A DNA stretch of 64,000 nt from BOG-1155 sp963717985 (GCA_963717985.1 CAVQYC010000004.1:744001-808000), one strand, 5' to 3'. Shown: positions 18,503 through 25,770, counted from the stretch's first letter. Numbers and translations: made by a program. Notes: generated by a model from the letters alone, not told the origin.

Positions 18503-18945
18503 TACTTTTTGATGTATTTTTTGAGGCACACTCGCATAGCGTCTTGGGTGATTTCATTCCCGATGCCTGCGTCCTTCCAGCACTTGTCCTTGTGCGCTAT
18601 TTCCATTAGGCGGATAGCGGAAAACTGTCCAAAAACCTTGTATATCTCGTCAAGAAAGTCCAAGGTATGTTGATCTATCGATGATGAATCGAATTTAGGA
18701 TTAGCGTGAATGCCTTCAGCCCCGAACTGCTTGTATTTGTGGTATAAGTTCGGAATAACCGGTCCATAACTCCACGCCTCAATCCAATCTTGAAAGAGAG
18801 GTTCATCATACATGGCAAGGTGAATCCCCTGGGCATAATACACAAGCTTTTGGAGTTTGAGGTTTGAGAGAAGTTCTTGGTCTTCTTGCTCCGCTTTGAA
18901 GAGAAAATAGTCTGCGACGTCTTTTGCGGAATATTTAGGTTTCAT
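18502..18945 (-). CDS. Panacea/SocA-like antitoxin (DUF4065)
   Basis: 147 residues. The Panacea hallmark is clear: KYSAKDVADYFLFKA, then LSNLKLQKLVYYAQGIHLAMYD and the aromatic WSYGPVIPNLYHKYKQFG. This domain is a promiscuous antitoxin fold. The gene is preceded by an inverted repeat (18965-18984) and lies just inside the left end of the IS1-like element, whose end supplies a TTGACA word pointing towards it. The partner gene follows with a one-base overlap. Confidence 0.88.
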   Translation of the reverse strand: MKPKYSAKDVADYFLFKAEQEDQELLSNLKLQKLVYYAQGIHLAMYDEPLFQDWIEAWSYGPVIPNLYHKYKQFGAEGIHANPKFDSSSIDQHTLDFLDEIYKVFGQFSAIRLMEIAHKDKCWKDAGIGNEITQDAMRVCLKKYIKK

Positions 18946-18964
18946 GGCCGATTCCTTCCCCCAT

Positions 18965-18984
18965 AGTAATGATCGTCCATTACT
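18965..18984. promoter_or_regulatory. Inverted repeat upstream of the Panacea module
   Basis: AGTAATG (18965-18971) and CATTACT (18978-18984) are inverted around a 6-base centre, 20 bases before the Panacea gene start. A good operator candidate for autoregulation. Confidence 0.5.
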
Positions 18985-18996
18985 GCCCTTTTCTTA

Positions 18997-19026
18997 ATTG
19001 AAATACGGCTGTTAGGGGTTTGTCAA
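18997..19026 (-). promoter_or_regulatory. Possible hybrid promoter from the IS end to the Panacea module
   Basis: On the minus strand TTGACA (complement of 19021-19026) lies inside the terminal repeat of the IS1-like element, and TTCAAT (complement of 18997-19002) follows after 18 bases outside the element. The -10 match is only 4 of 6. Confidence 0.35.
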
Positions 19027-19040
19027 GGTAAAAATGAGAA

Positions 19041-19865
19041 TTATTTCACGAGACTAATAATATCAGCTATATCCCACACGTGGTCCGTGACGCCTGCGGC
19101 CATTGCCGGAGTAATTCTCAAAGTCTGATGAATCCGGCAAAAGTTATAGTACATGAAGTACAAGGACAGCGCGTGCGTGTGGTTCTCAACCTTCTTTGAA
19201 AAGCCGTTCGTGAGCCGGGTAAATCGTCTTATGCTCATTCTCATTGTGAGGTTTTGCCGCTCTACGTAGCTCGTGGAAACCTGCTTCATATCGGGCTGCC
19301 CGTTTATGGGTATCTTCTCTGCCCCGATGCATGTTGCCGGACTGTACCGCTTTCCCGCCTCGGGACTGCTGCCATAGAGCTTAACCAGCATTGCGTAGTC
19401 GATCTGGCAGCCGAAAGCATCCTCGACGGCCTGTAAATATGCCTTATGTCCATCGGTCGTAAGCTGTACCCTGTTTGCCAGTCTCCCGGCCAAATCCTTT
19501 ATGAATTCCGTCGCCGCACACGCGCTCCGATCTGCCACAAGCCATGAGGGAACAAGCTTCGTGTCGGCGTCTATCGCGGTCCAGGTCCAGACATCGCCAT
19601 ACCCGAAGCGGCCCTTCTTATCCTCGGGCACGTTCTTTTCCTTGGAGTAGCAGAAAGACCATATCTCATCACACTGGACCTTTTGACAGGGCAGGTTGCG
19701 AAGGGTCTTATCCTGATACTCAGCACAGGCTTTGCCGATGTCCACAAGGAGCTTGACTATGGTGTTTTTGGCAACGCCTGTCATTCTCACAGTGGCCCGG
19801 ATGGAGTTACCTTCGACCAGTGCCGCTATCACCTGAGTTTGTTTTTCTTTACTCAATCTGTTCAT
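19041..19865 (-). CDS. IS1-family transposase
   Basis: 274 residues from MNRLSKEKQ. The N-terminal helix-turn-helix (IRATVRMTGVAKNTIVKLLVDIG) is followed by a DDE catalytic region: CDEIWSFCYSKEKN, TWTAIDADTKLVPSWLV, LTTDGHKAYL and the final YVERQNLTMRM with the glutamate. NFCRIHQTLRITPAMAAG at the C-terminus is typical of IS1-type transposases that are made as one protein without frameshifting. A good promoter (19872-19900) lies immediately upstream, so the mRNA has nearly no leader. The gene is intact. Confidence 0.88.
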   Translation of the reverse strand: MNRLSKEKQTQVIAALVEGNSIRATVRMTGVAKNTIVKLLVDIGKACAEYQDKTLRNLPCQKVQCDEIWSFCYSKEKNVPEDKKGRFGYGDVWTWTAIDADTKLVPSWLVADRSACAATEFIKDLAGRLANRVQLTTDGHKAYLQAVEDAFGCQIDYAMLVKLYGSSPEAGKRYSPATCIGAEKIPINGQPDMKQVSTSYVERQNLTMRMSIRRFTRLTNGFSKKVENHTHALSLYFMYYNFCRIHQTLRITPAMAAGVTDHVWDIADIISLVK

Positions 19866-19871
19866 ACTGAT

Positions 19872-19900
19872 ATTATATGCTTGACCGCTCAAGAAGTCAA
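19872..19900 (-). promoter_or_regulatory. Transposase promoter of the IS1-like element
   Basis: On the minus strand TTGACT (complement of 19895-19900) and TATAAT (complement of 19872-19877) are separated by 17 bases. The ATG at 19865 lies only 7 bases below the -10, so the message would be leaderless or nearly so, a usual way to keep transposase levels low. Confidence 0.65.
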
Positions 19901-19925
19901 GTAAAAAAATTCCCCGATTTTTACG

Positions 19926-19953
19926 TTGACAAAATGCGCTAGTTGCCGATAAC
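19926..19953 (+). promoter_or_regulatory. Possible hybrid promoter from the IS end to the SDH proteinase gene
   Basis: TTGACA (19926-19931) is inside the right terminal repeat and GATAAC (19948-19953) is outside it, 16 bases apart. The proteinase gene starts at 19992. The -10 matches 4 of 6 positions. Confidence 0.4.
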
Positions 19954-19991
19954 CTAGAAGAAGGCTTAGGTTATGACTGAGAGGTAGAGAC

Positions 19992-20993
19992 ATGGCAAGG
20001 GCAAACAAAGGTAGTAACCCCGCTGATGCGGCAGCTACGGTTTCCGCCGCCGAAGCAGGATCGACTAGTCCAAGTATACCAAAAAAATATGCAGTGAGCG
20101 TATATGCCCACCCACCATTGCTCCATGAGTTTGCAGAAGCCATCTTAGAGCTTCAGCATCTGATGGACGCGCCCATATTCCTTCTCATTCAAAATGCTGG
20201 AGACTGGTACAGATCGTTGGATTATACTTTGTTTGTTGCCCTACTGAAGAGCCTGGATGATTTACCATGTGATAAACCGGTCGTCCTTCTCATTGATTCC
20301 CCTGGGGGGTTTGCCGGTTATGCATATAGGATAGCAACCTTATTTAAAGAACAATGTGGTGGGTTTTCAGCCTTAATACCGAGATACGCAAAGAGTGCAG
20401 CAACATTACTTTCGCTCGGTGCCAACGCTATTTTGCTTGGAAAACATGCTGAACTTGGCCCCCTTGATGCACAATTTGATGATCCTGATAGAGAGCAATC
20501 TGTCTCGGCCTTAGATGAAGTCCAAGCCCTTGAGCGGTTACATGCTTTTGCTCTTGAGGCAGCCGACCGAACGATGTTCCTGTTGTTGAATAGAACGGGG
20601 AAGAAGGTCGAAGCGTTGCTACCACTCAGCCTCCATTTTGTTGCTGATATGCTGTCTCCGCTCTTCGAGAAAATCGATGCAGTGCATTACACTCAAATGT
20701 CTAGGGCCTTAAAAGTAGCGGAAGAGTATGCGATAAGGCTGCTACAAAATAGGTATGCCGGAGATAAGGCCGGAGAAATTGCTCGTCATTTAGTAGAAAA
20801 GTATCCAGAACATGAGTTTGTGATTGATGCCACCGAGGCAGCCAAAATTGACCGTAAGTTGGTGACTCCCTTGTCCGTCGATCAACAACGTGTAATAGAC
20901 AAAATAGCCTTACATTTAACTCAGTTAACAGCTATAGGATTTGTGAAGGAGGTCTCCCATAATGTTAAAAAAACGCCTCTCAAAGACGCGTAA
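19992..20993 (+). CDS. SDH-type ClpP-fold serine proteinase (SppA relative)
   Basis: 333 residues. The Clp/crotonase fold is shown by PVVLLIDSPGGFAGYAYRIA (97-115) and RYAKSAATLLSLGANAILLG (131-150), where S135 in Lys-Ser-Ala-Ala is the probable nucleophile, then AELGPLDAQ. This is the serine dehydrogenase proteinase (SDH, Pfam SDH_sah) group. No signal peptide or membrane helix is obvious, so it is probably cytosolic. The next small gene overlaps its 3' end. Base composition is less GC-rich than the core genes, consistent with transfer. Such proteinases occur in defence-rich islands, but a role here is only inference. Confidence 0.82.
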   Translation: MARANKGSNPADAAATVSAAEAGSTSPSIPKKYAVSVYAHPPLLHEFAEAILELQHLMDAPIFLLIQNAGDWYRSLDYTLFVALLKSLDDLPCDKPVVLLIDSPGGFAGYAYRIATLFKEQCGGFSALIPRYAKSAATLLSLGANAILLGKHAELGPLDAQFDDPDREQSVSALDEVQALERLHAFALEAADRTMFLLLNRTGKKVEALLPLSLHFVADMLSPLFEKIDAVHYTQMSRALKVAEEYAIRLLQNRYAGDKAGEIARHLVEKYPEHEFVIDATEAAKIDRKLVTPLSVDQQRVIDKIALHLTQLTAIGFVKEVSHNVKKTPLKDA

Positions 20994-21153
20994 TCGTATA
21001 ACATTAAGCGACACAAGAAGCGTGGTAGAAACATCCATCGATCTGTCTAAAGGCGAAAGGAAGATAACCTGGGAAGACAAGGTAGAAGGAATGGGGAAAT
21101 CAATCAAACATTGGGCAGAAGGTCCTATGGCCCAAGAGGCGGGTCATGGTTAG
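20962..21153 (+). CDS. Small protein coupled to the SDH proteinase
   Basis: 63 residues starting MLKKRLSKTRNRITLSDTRS. A GGAGG ribosome-binding site lies just upstream within the proteinase gene, and the two overlap by 32 bases, so co-translation is likely. The protein is basic at first and acidic/tryptophan-containing later (ITWEDKVEGMGKSIKHW). No family recognised. It could be a partner or substrate of the proteinase. Confidence 0.6.
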   Translation: MLKKRLSKTRNRITLSDTRSVVETSIDLSKGERKITWEDKVEGMGKSIKHWAEGPMAQEAGHG

Positions 21154-21407
21154 CCCTTCGTCCACCGTTTTTTAGCTGCCTTCTGTGCTATTTCTTTCCG
21201 ATGTTCTGATGTAAGCTTCTCTGCTCTTGCCTTACCGCCCTTAAGTCCTCCGAGTCTTCCAAGGGCCACGGCGGCGGCGTTCTTTTCTCTTGTGGGTTGC
21301 GGTGTGGTAGGTTCTTGTGCGGGGTTCTCCGTCAGGGGTTCGCCTATCGCTTCCTCCACTATCTGTCGGGCGCGCTGCATTATGTCGGTCGGTCTTTTTT
21401 TTGCCAT
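21150..21407 (-). CDS. Small basic Ala/Lys-rich protein
   Basis: 85 residues. The C-terminal half AVALGRLGGLKGGKARAEKLTSEHRKEIAQKAAKKRW is a recurrent histone-H1/AT-rich-like basic motif found in small bacterial proteins of unknown function, many near mobile elements. Convergent with the 63-residue gene and overlapping it by 4 bases. Likely nucleic-acid binding by composition. Confidence 0.65.
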   Translation of the reverse strand: MAKKRPTDIMQRARQIVEEAIGEPLTENPAQEPTTPQPTREKNAAAVALGRLGGLKGGKARAEKLTSEHRKEIAQKAAKKRWTKG

Positions 21408-21696
21408 ACCTTAATATAGCATGACCACTTAAGCATGGCAAGAGTGAGAAACTTCAAACTGACCCACTACCGATTTTGTTCGTCTTGCCAATGCTTTTTC
21501 GGCCCTTTACCCAAAAGGCAGCGAGGAGAAGCGCCTCGTAGATGCGATGCTGATGGCGCTCCCGAGGTGAGAACACGGAGGATGAGATGGAACCGTGGTA
21601 CAAGATAGCAACACCACGTAAGGGTAATAATTTACTTGACTAATCCGGAAAAGAGTGATAAGCCACGAATAATCCCCCGGAAGGGGATATTGAGGG
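21408..21696. other. Intergenic stretch with a possible gene remnant
   Basis: Around 21489-21571 a forward frame reads ANAFSALYPKGSEEKRLVDAMLMALPR before a stop. It has no start and no family I can name; it looks like the C-terminal end of a lost gene. Nothing else is evident. Confidence 0.3.
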
Positions 21697-21720
21697 GCGG
21701 TCCGATGCCAGTCGGACCGC
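21697..21720 (+). terminator. Hairpin, possible terminator
   Basis: GCGGTCCGA (21697-21705) and TCGGACCGC (21712-21720) form a 9-bp perfect stem with a 6-base loop, followed by TCTT. The short T stretch makes it a weak terminator at best. Confidence 0.45.
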
Positions 21721-21777
21721 TCTTCAAGAAGATTGGGTAGACAAATAAATTGTACATTAGGAGTTTACCCATGTCAA

Positions 21778-21880
21778 GAACGCCCCTGGGGTCAGGTCTT
21801 TCATTGTAGCATTTTAAGCCAGGAACGCCCCTGGGGTCAGGTCTTTCATTGGGAACGCCCCTGGGGTCAGGTCTTTCATT
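21778..21880. repeat. Three copies of a 28-bp REP-like repeat
   Basis: Identical 28-base units lie at 21778-21805, 21823-21850 and 21853-21880. Each holds the palindrome CCCCTGGGG followed by TCAGGTCTTTCATT. The first and third are followed by GTAGCAT(T/G)TTAAGCC. This resembles the REP palindromes moved by IS200-like TnpA-REP (RAYT) proteins, although no such gene is in the window. Confidence 0.75.
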
Positions 21881-21927
21881 GTAGCATGTTAAGCCAGGAG
21901 GGACGAAGGGTCAGGGAAAATGAACAA

Positions 21928-22090
21928 TCAATACACTTCATCGTGGCTGCCGATGTCGACCAGCAATACACCACCGTCATCAAGAATCCTGAAAACGATT
22001 CGATCTGAAGGGGAAATAGAAAATGCGGTACTTGCCGAAAGTCCTCTTAAAAGCTTTATCCTGTAAGAGGTACTTTGGCTTGAAATCCAT
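21928..22090 (-). pseudogene. RelE/ParE-type toxin broken by a frameshift
   Basis: The ATG at 22090 overlaps the stop of the upstream antitoxin (TGATG). The first frame reads MDFKPKYLLQDKAFKRTFGKYRIFYFPF and then a second frame continues DRIVFRILDDGGVLLVDIGSHDEVY to the TGA at 21928. Together they make a short RelE-like toxin with its characteristic GKYRI and IGSHDEVY elements. A single-base change near the CCCC run at about 22010-22020 breaks it, so the toxin is probably inactive. Confidence 0.65.
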
Positions 22091-22275
22091 CAGATGTTTT
22101 CTATGAAGTCATCGACGGATATCTTCTCGACCTTACCCGTCCTGAAGTTTTTCTCCGCTTCCTCAATTCGGAACAATAGTCTTTGCCGTTTGACCGTCTT
22201 GTAGATTTCTTTCAGAAGTTTATATTCATCCATAGGTATCTCTACCATCTCTTTCGATGTGCTTTTGCTACGCAT
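22090..22275 (-). CDS. Small antitoxin-like protein
   Basis: 61 residues: MRSKSTSKEMVEIPMDEYKLLKEIYKTVKRQRLLFRIEEAEKNF and an acidic end (ISVDDFIENI). The MVEIPMDEYKLLKE lead is like small antitoxins that pair with RelE toxins. The ribosome-binding site GAGGAGG is 6 bases before the ATG. The toxin that follows, overlapping by one base, is frameshifted. Confidence 0.65.
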   Translation of the reverse strand: MRSKSTSKEMVEIPMDEYKLLKEIYKTVKRQRLLFRIEEAEKNFRTGKVEKISVDDFIENI

Positions 22276-22559
22276 AAATCCTCCTCATATACCGGGGCCT
22301 CAGCAACATCGAGACGAAAACATTTCGTCGAGATAGATTCTTACGAGTTTGCATTAATATCAAATTTATATCATATAGTTGCGGTCTGTCAATCTGAATG
22401 TCCTGAGGAAAATCGAGGATGGTTGAGTCGGTCAGGGGGGGCGATGGCCAGCTTTTGTTTCGCCCGGAGAGATTTTCGATGGATGGGGCGGAAGCCGGGG
22501 TGTCGTCCGAGCCGGAGTGTCTATGCTATAAAAGGAGCTTGTAACGGGTTCAGAAAAAA

Positions 22560-22630
22560 GGCTACCCTCTTTCTTATCGGGAACCGAGCGGTGGAACCAA
22601 CACCGCTAATTCAAAGAAAGGGAGGTAGCC
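22560..22630 (+). ncRNA. Nested hairpins before the IS110-type transposase
   Basis: GGCTACCCTCTTTCTT (22560-22575) pairs with 22614-22630 (AAGAAAGGGAGGTAGCC) apart from one bulged base and one G-U pair; inside it, GCGGTG (22588-22593) pairs with CACCGC (22601-22606) around a 7-base loop. The outer stem contains the GGGAGG ribosome-binding site of the transposase at 22633. It could block translation, and it lies where IS110-group elements carry their bridge RNA. I cannot decide between these without the element's ends. Confidence 0.5.
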
Positions 22631-22632
22631 AG

Positions 22633-23709
22633 ATGAAGATCTATAAGGTACAGGATTTCGTGGTCAAAGGCAAAGAAATGTTCGTTGGTCTCGAGGATTC
22701 GAAGAAGACCTGGAGGATCGCTGTGCGGTGTGAGCGCATGCTGGTTCACGAGGCATCCATGGAAGCGAAGTATCCCCTGCTGAAGCAGTACTTGAAGAAC
22801 AGGTTTCCCGACTGCAAGATTCACCTGATTTACGAGGCAAGCTTCAAAGGGTTCAACCTTTACGACCGTCTTACTGAAGACGGCATAGACTGCATAGTCA
22901 TTCCTCCCCATATGGTGACCGAGCCCAAGGTAAGCAGGGTAAAGACGGAGAAAAGGGACGCCAAACGTCTTGCTCTGATACTGGAGAACTACGATTTCAA
23001 AGACCCCTGCTATGTTCCCGACAAAGAGAGAAGGGAAGACCGGCAGGTGAGCCGCACCCTCACGGCCGTACAGAAAGATATCATCTGCACCCGCAACCGC
23101 ATCCGCAAGTTCTTGGACTACTACGGCATCGAAGTACCCTTTGCAGATAAGGGTGTCTGGCGGAGGAAAGAGTTCTACGCCCTCCGCGAGCTACCCCTCG
23201 GTGAATCGCTCAAGGCAGGCATGACCGTGCTCTTGACGCAACTGGAGCAGCTTTGGGACCATCAGACGACACTGAGGTCTTACCTGCGGGGCCTGTGCAG
23301 GAAAGAACGCTACAGAGAGGCCTTCGAGATCGCCAGGAGCCTCCCGGGCATAGGGTGGTTCACGGCCATCCGCCTTGTCATCGAGCTTGGGGAAGATATC
23401 TCCCGCTTTACGAGCGGGAAGAAGATCGCGAGCTTCGTCGGACTGACGTGTTGTGAATATACTACAGGAGAGACCGAGCGCAAAGGGCGCATCACCGGGA
23501 TGGGGTCGGGGTTCATAAGACATATCCTGGTCGAGAACTCCTGGATGGCGATCCGAAGGGACCCGGCCCTGCTGTCCAAATTCTCACGGGTATGGCGGTC
23601 GAGCGGCAGCAAGAAGAAAGCGATAGTAGCGGTGGCCCGTGTCCTGATCGTTCGCCTTCGGGCGTGCATACTTGCCGGCAGGCCCTACACTATCGGGGTT
23701 GTTCGATAG
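22633..23709 (+). CDS. IS110-family transposase (DEDD type)
   Basis: 358 residues. The N-terminal DEDD domain is seen at FVGLEDSKKTWRIAV, HLIYEASFKGFNLYD and KTEKRDAKRLALILE; the C-terminal transposase-20 domain has SLPGIGWFTAIRLVIELGEDISRF and SFVGLTCCEYTTGETERKGRI, with the conserved serine further on (FIRHILVENSWMAI). The ATG at 22633 follows GGGAGG. Frames upstream of this ATG are not homologous. It is intact. IS110 elements lack usual inverted repeats, and I could not fix the ends of this one. Confidence 0.92.
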   Translation: MKIYKVQDFVVKGKEMFVGLEDSKKTWRIAVRCERMLVHEASMEAKYPLLKQYLKNRFPDCKIHLIYEASFKGFNLYDRLTEDGIDCIVIPPHMVTEPKVSRVKTEKRDAKRLALILENYDFKDPCYVPDKERREDRQVSRTLTAVQKDIICTRNRIRKFLDYYGIEVPFADKGVWRRKEFYALRELPLGESLKAGMTVLLTQLEQLWDHQTTLRSYLRGLCRKERYREAFEIARSLPGIGWFTAIRLVIELGEDISRFTSGKKIASFVGLTCCEYTTGETERKGRITGMGSGFIRHILVENSWMAIRRDPALLSKFSRVWRSSGSKKKAIVAVARVLIVRLRACILAGRPYTIGVVR

Positions 23710-24110
23710 AAGGATGAGCCAGGAGGGAAGATCTTTGCCGATCTTGCGGAACAACGGCGTACAACGATTAGTATGCTGTGCCATATCACGGCCCGGAGTA
23801 TGTTGACGCCGGTTCCTTCTTTTCGCAGGTAGACACATGTGGCTTGGACCACGAATAGCAGGTTGCAAAGAACCTTTTTCCCGAAGGGCTCTTAACATAC
23901 TGTGGAAATATGGAAAAAGCTTCGCCTTTACCACATTTCCACAGCACGACGGCGGAAAGACGAAGGGGAGAATCAGTAAGGAAAAAAAGAGGATGCCGGA
24001 TCCTCAAGGGGGAAAGTTATGAGCTGACGGATGATCAAAGAGGGAGAGGGTAAAAAAAACCTGAAAGAAGACCGCGCTAAAAGGTCTTGACTTTTGTCAT
24101 AGCAGCATAC
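23710..24110. other. Non-coding stretch after the transposase, with a hairpin
   Basis: CTGTGGAAAT (23900-23909) and ATTTCCACAG (23935-23944) are perfect inverted repeats, with GG/CC pairs further in. No credible gene is seen. Part of this is probably the right end of the IS110-type element. Confidence 0.45.
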
Positions 24111-24139
24111 TTGCGAATCCACCATCTGTACTGTATCAT
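24111..24139 (+). promoter_or_regulatory. Candidate promoter of the second DUF433-DUF5615 module
   Basis: TTGCGA (24111-24116) and TATCAT (24134-24139) are 17 bases apart, 62 bases before the DUF433 start. Modest match to consensus. Confidence 0.3.
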
Positions 24140-24200
24140 AGGAATAGTGAAGCGGCTTGTTGTCGCCATGTTGCTCGCAGCTTCAGGATAGGAGGCCAAT

Positions 24201-24452
24201 ATGATTATCACTGACCGCATCGAAATCAACCCGAAGGTCATGATGGGCAAGCCAGTCATCCGCGGGACTAGGATACCTGTGGAGCTGATTCTTCGGAAGC
24301 TCAGCGAAGGAGCAACACATGCAGAGCTGGTCGAAGCATATCCCAAGCTCACGACTGAGGACATCCACGCGGCCGTGCGCTATGCGGCTGATACGGTCGC
24401 CCACGAGGAGATTATAATTCTTCCGCCGCGAAAACGGGCAGCCGGGGAATGA
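24201..24452 (+). CDS. DUF433 antitoxin
   Basis: 83 residues, nearly all one DUF433 domain: DRIEINPKVMMGKPVIRGTRIPVELILRKLSEGAT, then YPKLTTEDIHAAVRYAADTV. Ribosome-binding site AGGAGG is upstream. Its end overlaps the toxin by 4 bases. Antitoxin role is inferred from the family and the DUF5615 partner. Confidence 0.9.
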   Translation: MIITDRIEINPKVMMGKPVIRGTRIPVELILRKLSEGATHAELVEAYPKLTTEDIHAAVRYAADTVAHEEIIILPPRKRAAGE

Positions 24453-24808
24453 GTGTGCGCTTTCTCGCTGATGAAAGCTGCGACTTCGTTATTGTTCGGG
24501 CTCTCAGGGCTGCGGGCCATGACGTGACTGCTGTGGCCGAGATTGCTCTGGGAGCGGAAGATTCTGAGGTTATCGAACTTGCCGTCAACGAGGGCAGGAT
24601 TTTGTTGACCGAAGACAAAGACTTCGGCACCCTGGTATTTGCTCAGGGTCAGGACTCAGCAGGCGTATTCTTGTTGCGTTTTCCCATCTCGGCCCGAATG
24701 GCTATTGCCGCCGATGTTGTGCAACTCGTCGAGGAGAGAGGCGAAAAGCTCCTCGGATGTTTTGTTACCCTCCAGCCTGGACGAGTTCGGATCGGGAAGG
24801 TTCTGTAA
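24449..24808 (+). CDS. DUF5615 PIN-like toxin
   Basis: 119 residues: MSVRFLADESCDFVIVRALRAAGHDV, DSEVIELAVNEGRILLTEDKDFG and a C-terminal RPGRVRIGKVL-like end. The acidic residues D8, E9 and the TEDKDFG set are intact, so this copy looks active. Pairs with the overlapping DUF433 gene. Predicted RNase. Confidence 0.9.
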   Translation: MSVRFLADESCDFVIVRALRAAGHDVTAVAEIALGAEDSEVIELAVNEGRILLTEDKDFGTLVFAQGQDSAGVFLLRFPISARMAIAADVVQLVEERGEKLLGCFVTLQPGRVRIGKVL

Positions 24809-24892
24809 AGGGCCTCCCCTCATGGGGAGTGGTAGGGACATGGTTTCATTCGTTACGTTGGGTGCTCGAGCGGACGCTCTTCGGGGGAGAAC

Positions 24893-25213
24893 ATGAAGGC
24901 GGATGAAAAGTTGCTGTCTGAGGTCGTTCAGAGGATACTAAAAGTAGTGAGGCCGGAGCAGATAATTCTGTTCGGTTCCGGAGCTGAAGACACGATGACG
25001 CACGACAGCGACATTGACCTCCTGGTGATTGAACGGGGCTTCAGAAACGAACGGGAGGAAGGCATTCGTTTGCGATCCGCCCTTACCGATCTTGATGTTT
25101 CGGTCGACATATTCGCCATGGCGCCGGAACGGTTTGAGGAAACAAAACACGTCATTGGCGGCCTAGCATATCCTGCAAACAAGTATGGCAAGGTGATCTA
25201 TGAAGCGGTCTGA
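24893..25213 (+). CDS. mntA: MNT-type nucleotidyltransferase antitoxin
   Basis: 106 residues. The minimal nucleotidyltransferase motif is intact: ILFGSGAEDTMTHDSDIDLLVIE, that is GSG then D-x-D, with a third acidic residue at VDIFAM. MntA proteins AMPylate a HEPN toxin to silence it. The partner HEPN gene overlaps by 14 bases but is frameshifted. The symbol follows family usage. Confidence 0.85.
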   Translation: MKADEKLLSEVVQRILKVVRPEQIILFGSGAEDTMTHDSDIDLLVIERGFRNEREEGIRLRSALTDLDVSVDIFAMAPERFEETKHVIGGLAYPANKYGKVIYEAV

Positions 25214-25558
25214 AGAGGTGAAGGTCGAGTTTACTATTCAGTGGGTTGAAAAGGCGGAAATCGACTTGAATACCGCGGAATACCTATGTAGAAGCGGTGT
25301 GAGGTATGTCTCTGCTGCGGCCTTTCATGCCCAGCAGGCCGCGGAAAAGTACCTGAAGGCTTCCTGGTCTGGCATCAAATTGAGTTCAAGAAAATACATG
25401 ATATAGCAGCTCTTCTGAGGGTTGAACCTCAGGAGCATAATCGTTTTCGGTTCTGGGGCGCCGTTGATGAACTTGAGGGCCGAATTGTACGGGTGATCAC
25501 TCTTAGCGACAGGAAAACCATTCACAATGCCTTTCCAGATCGGGGGTTTAAACCATGA
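25200..25558 (+). pseudogene. hepT: HEPN-domain toxin (HepT-like) with a frameshift
   Basis: Residues 1-53 read FTIQWVEKAEIDLNTAEYLC, AAFHAQQAAEKYLKAS in one frame, which ends soon after. From about 25361 the homology moves to another frame: LVWHQIEFKKIHDIAALLRVEP and onward to the stop at 25556, which overlaps the next gene (ATGA). One lost T near 25361 explains the shift. The Arg-x4-6-His RNase motif region at the end is not typical, so the toxin was probably already decaying. Confidence 0.72.
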
Positions 25559-25770
25559 AACTGAACTACTACCCGGATACCGATTCGCTTTACATCGATC
25601 TTTCCGAGAAGCCAAGCACGGAAAGCCGAGAGGTTTCCGAAGGAGTCGTGCTGGATTATGATGCCGAGGGCAATCTGGTGGGTATAGACATCGACAACGC
25701 CAGCAAGAAGGTCGAACTCAAAGAGCTGAGCCTCAAAAAGTTGCCGGCAGATGTTTACTCCGCAGCATAG
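25555..25770 (+). CDS. DUF2283 protein
   Basis: 71 residues: MKLNYYPDTDSLYIDLSEKPSTES, EVSEGVVLDYDAEGNLVGIDIDNAS. This matches DUF2283, small proteins that often sit in toxin-antitoxin operons next to HEPN or DUF4258 toxins. The start overlaps the end of the HEPN frame. Role unknown; antitoxin-like by context. Confidence 0.88.
   Translation: MKLNYYPDTDSLYIDLSEKPSTESREVSEGVVLDYDAEGNLVGIDIDNASKKVELKELSLKKLPADVYSAA

Larger units (their letters stand above)
19019..19933 (-). mobile_element. IS1-like insertion sequence
   Basis: The ends carry related inverted repeats beginning TTTGTCAA and continuing GTAAAAAT, at 19019-19035 and, inverted, near 19917-19933. They flank a single transposase gene on the minus strand. 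Total length about 915 bp. I see no flanking direct duplication, so the exact ends could be off by a few bases or the insertion is old. Each end contains TTGACA pointing outward. Confidence 0.7.
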
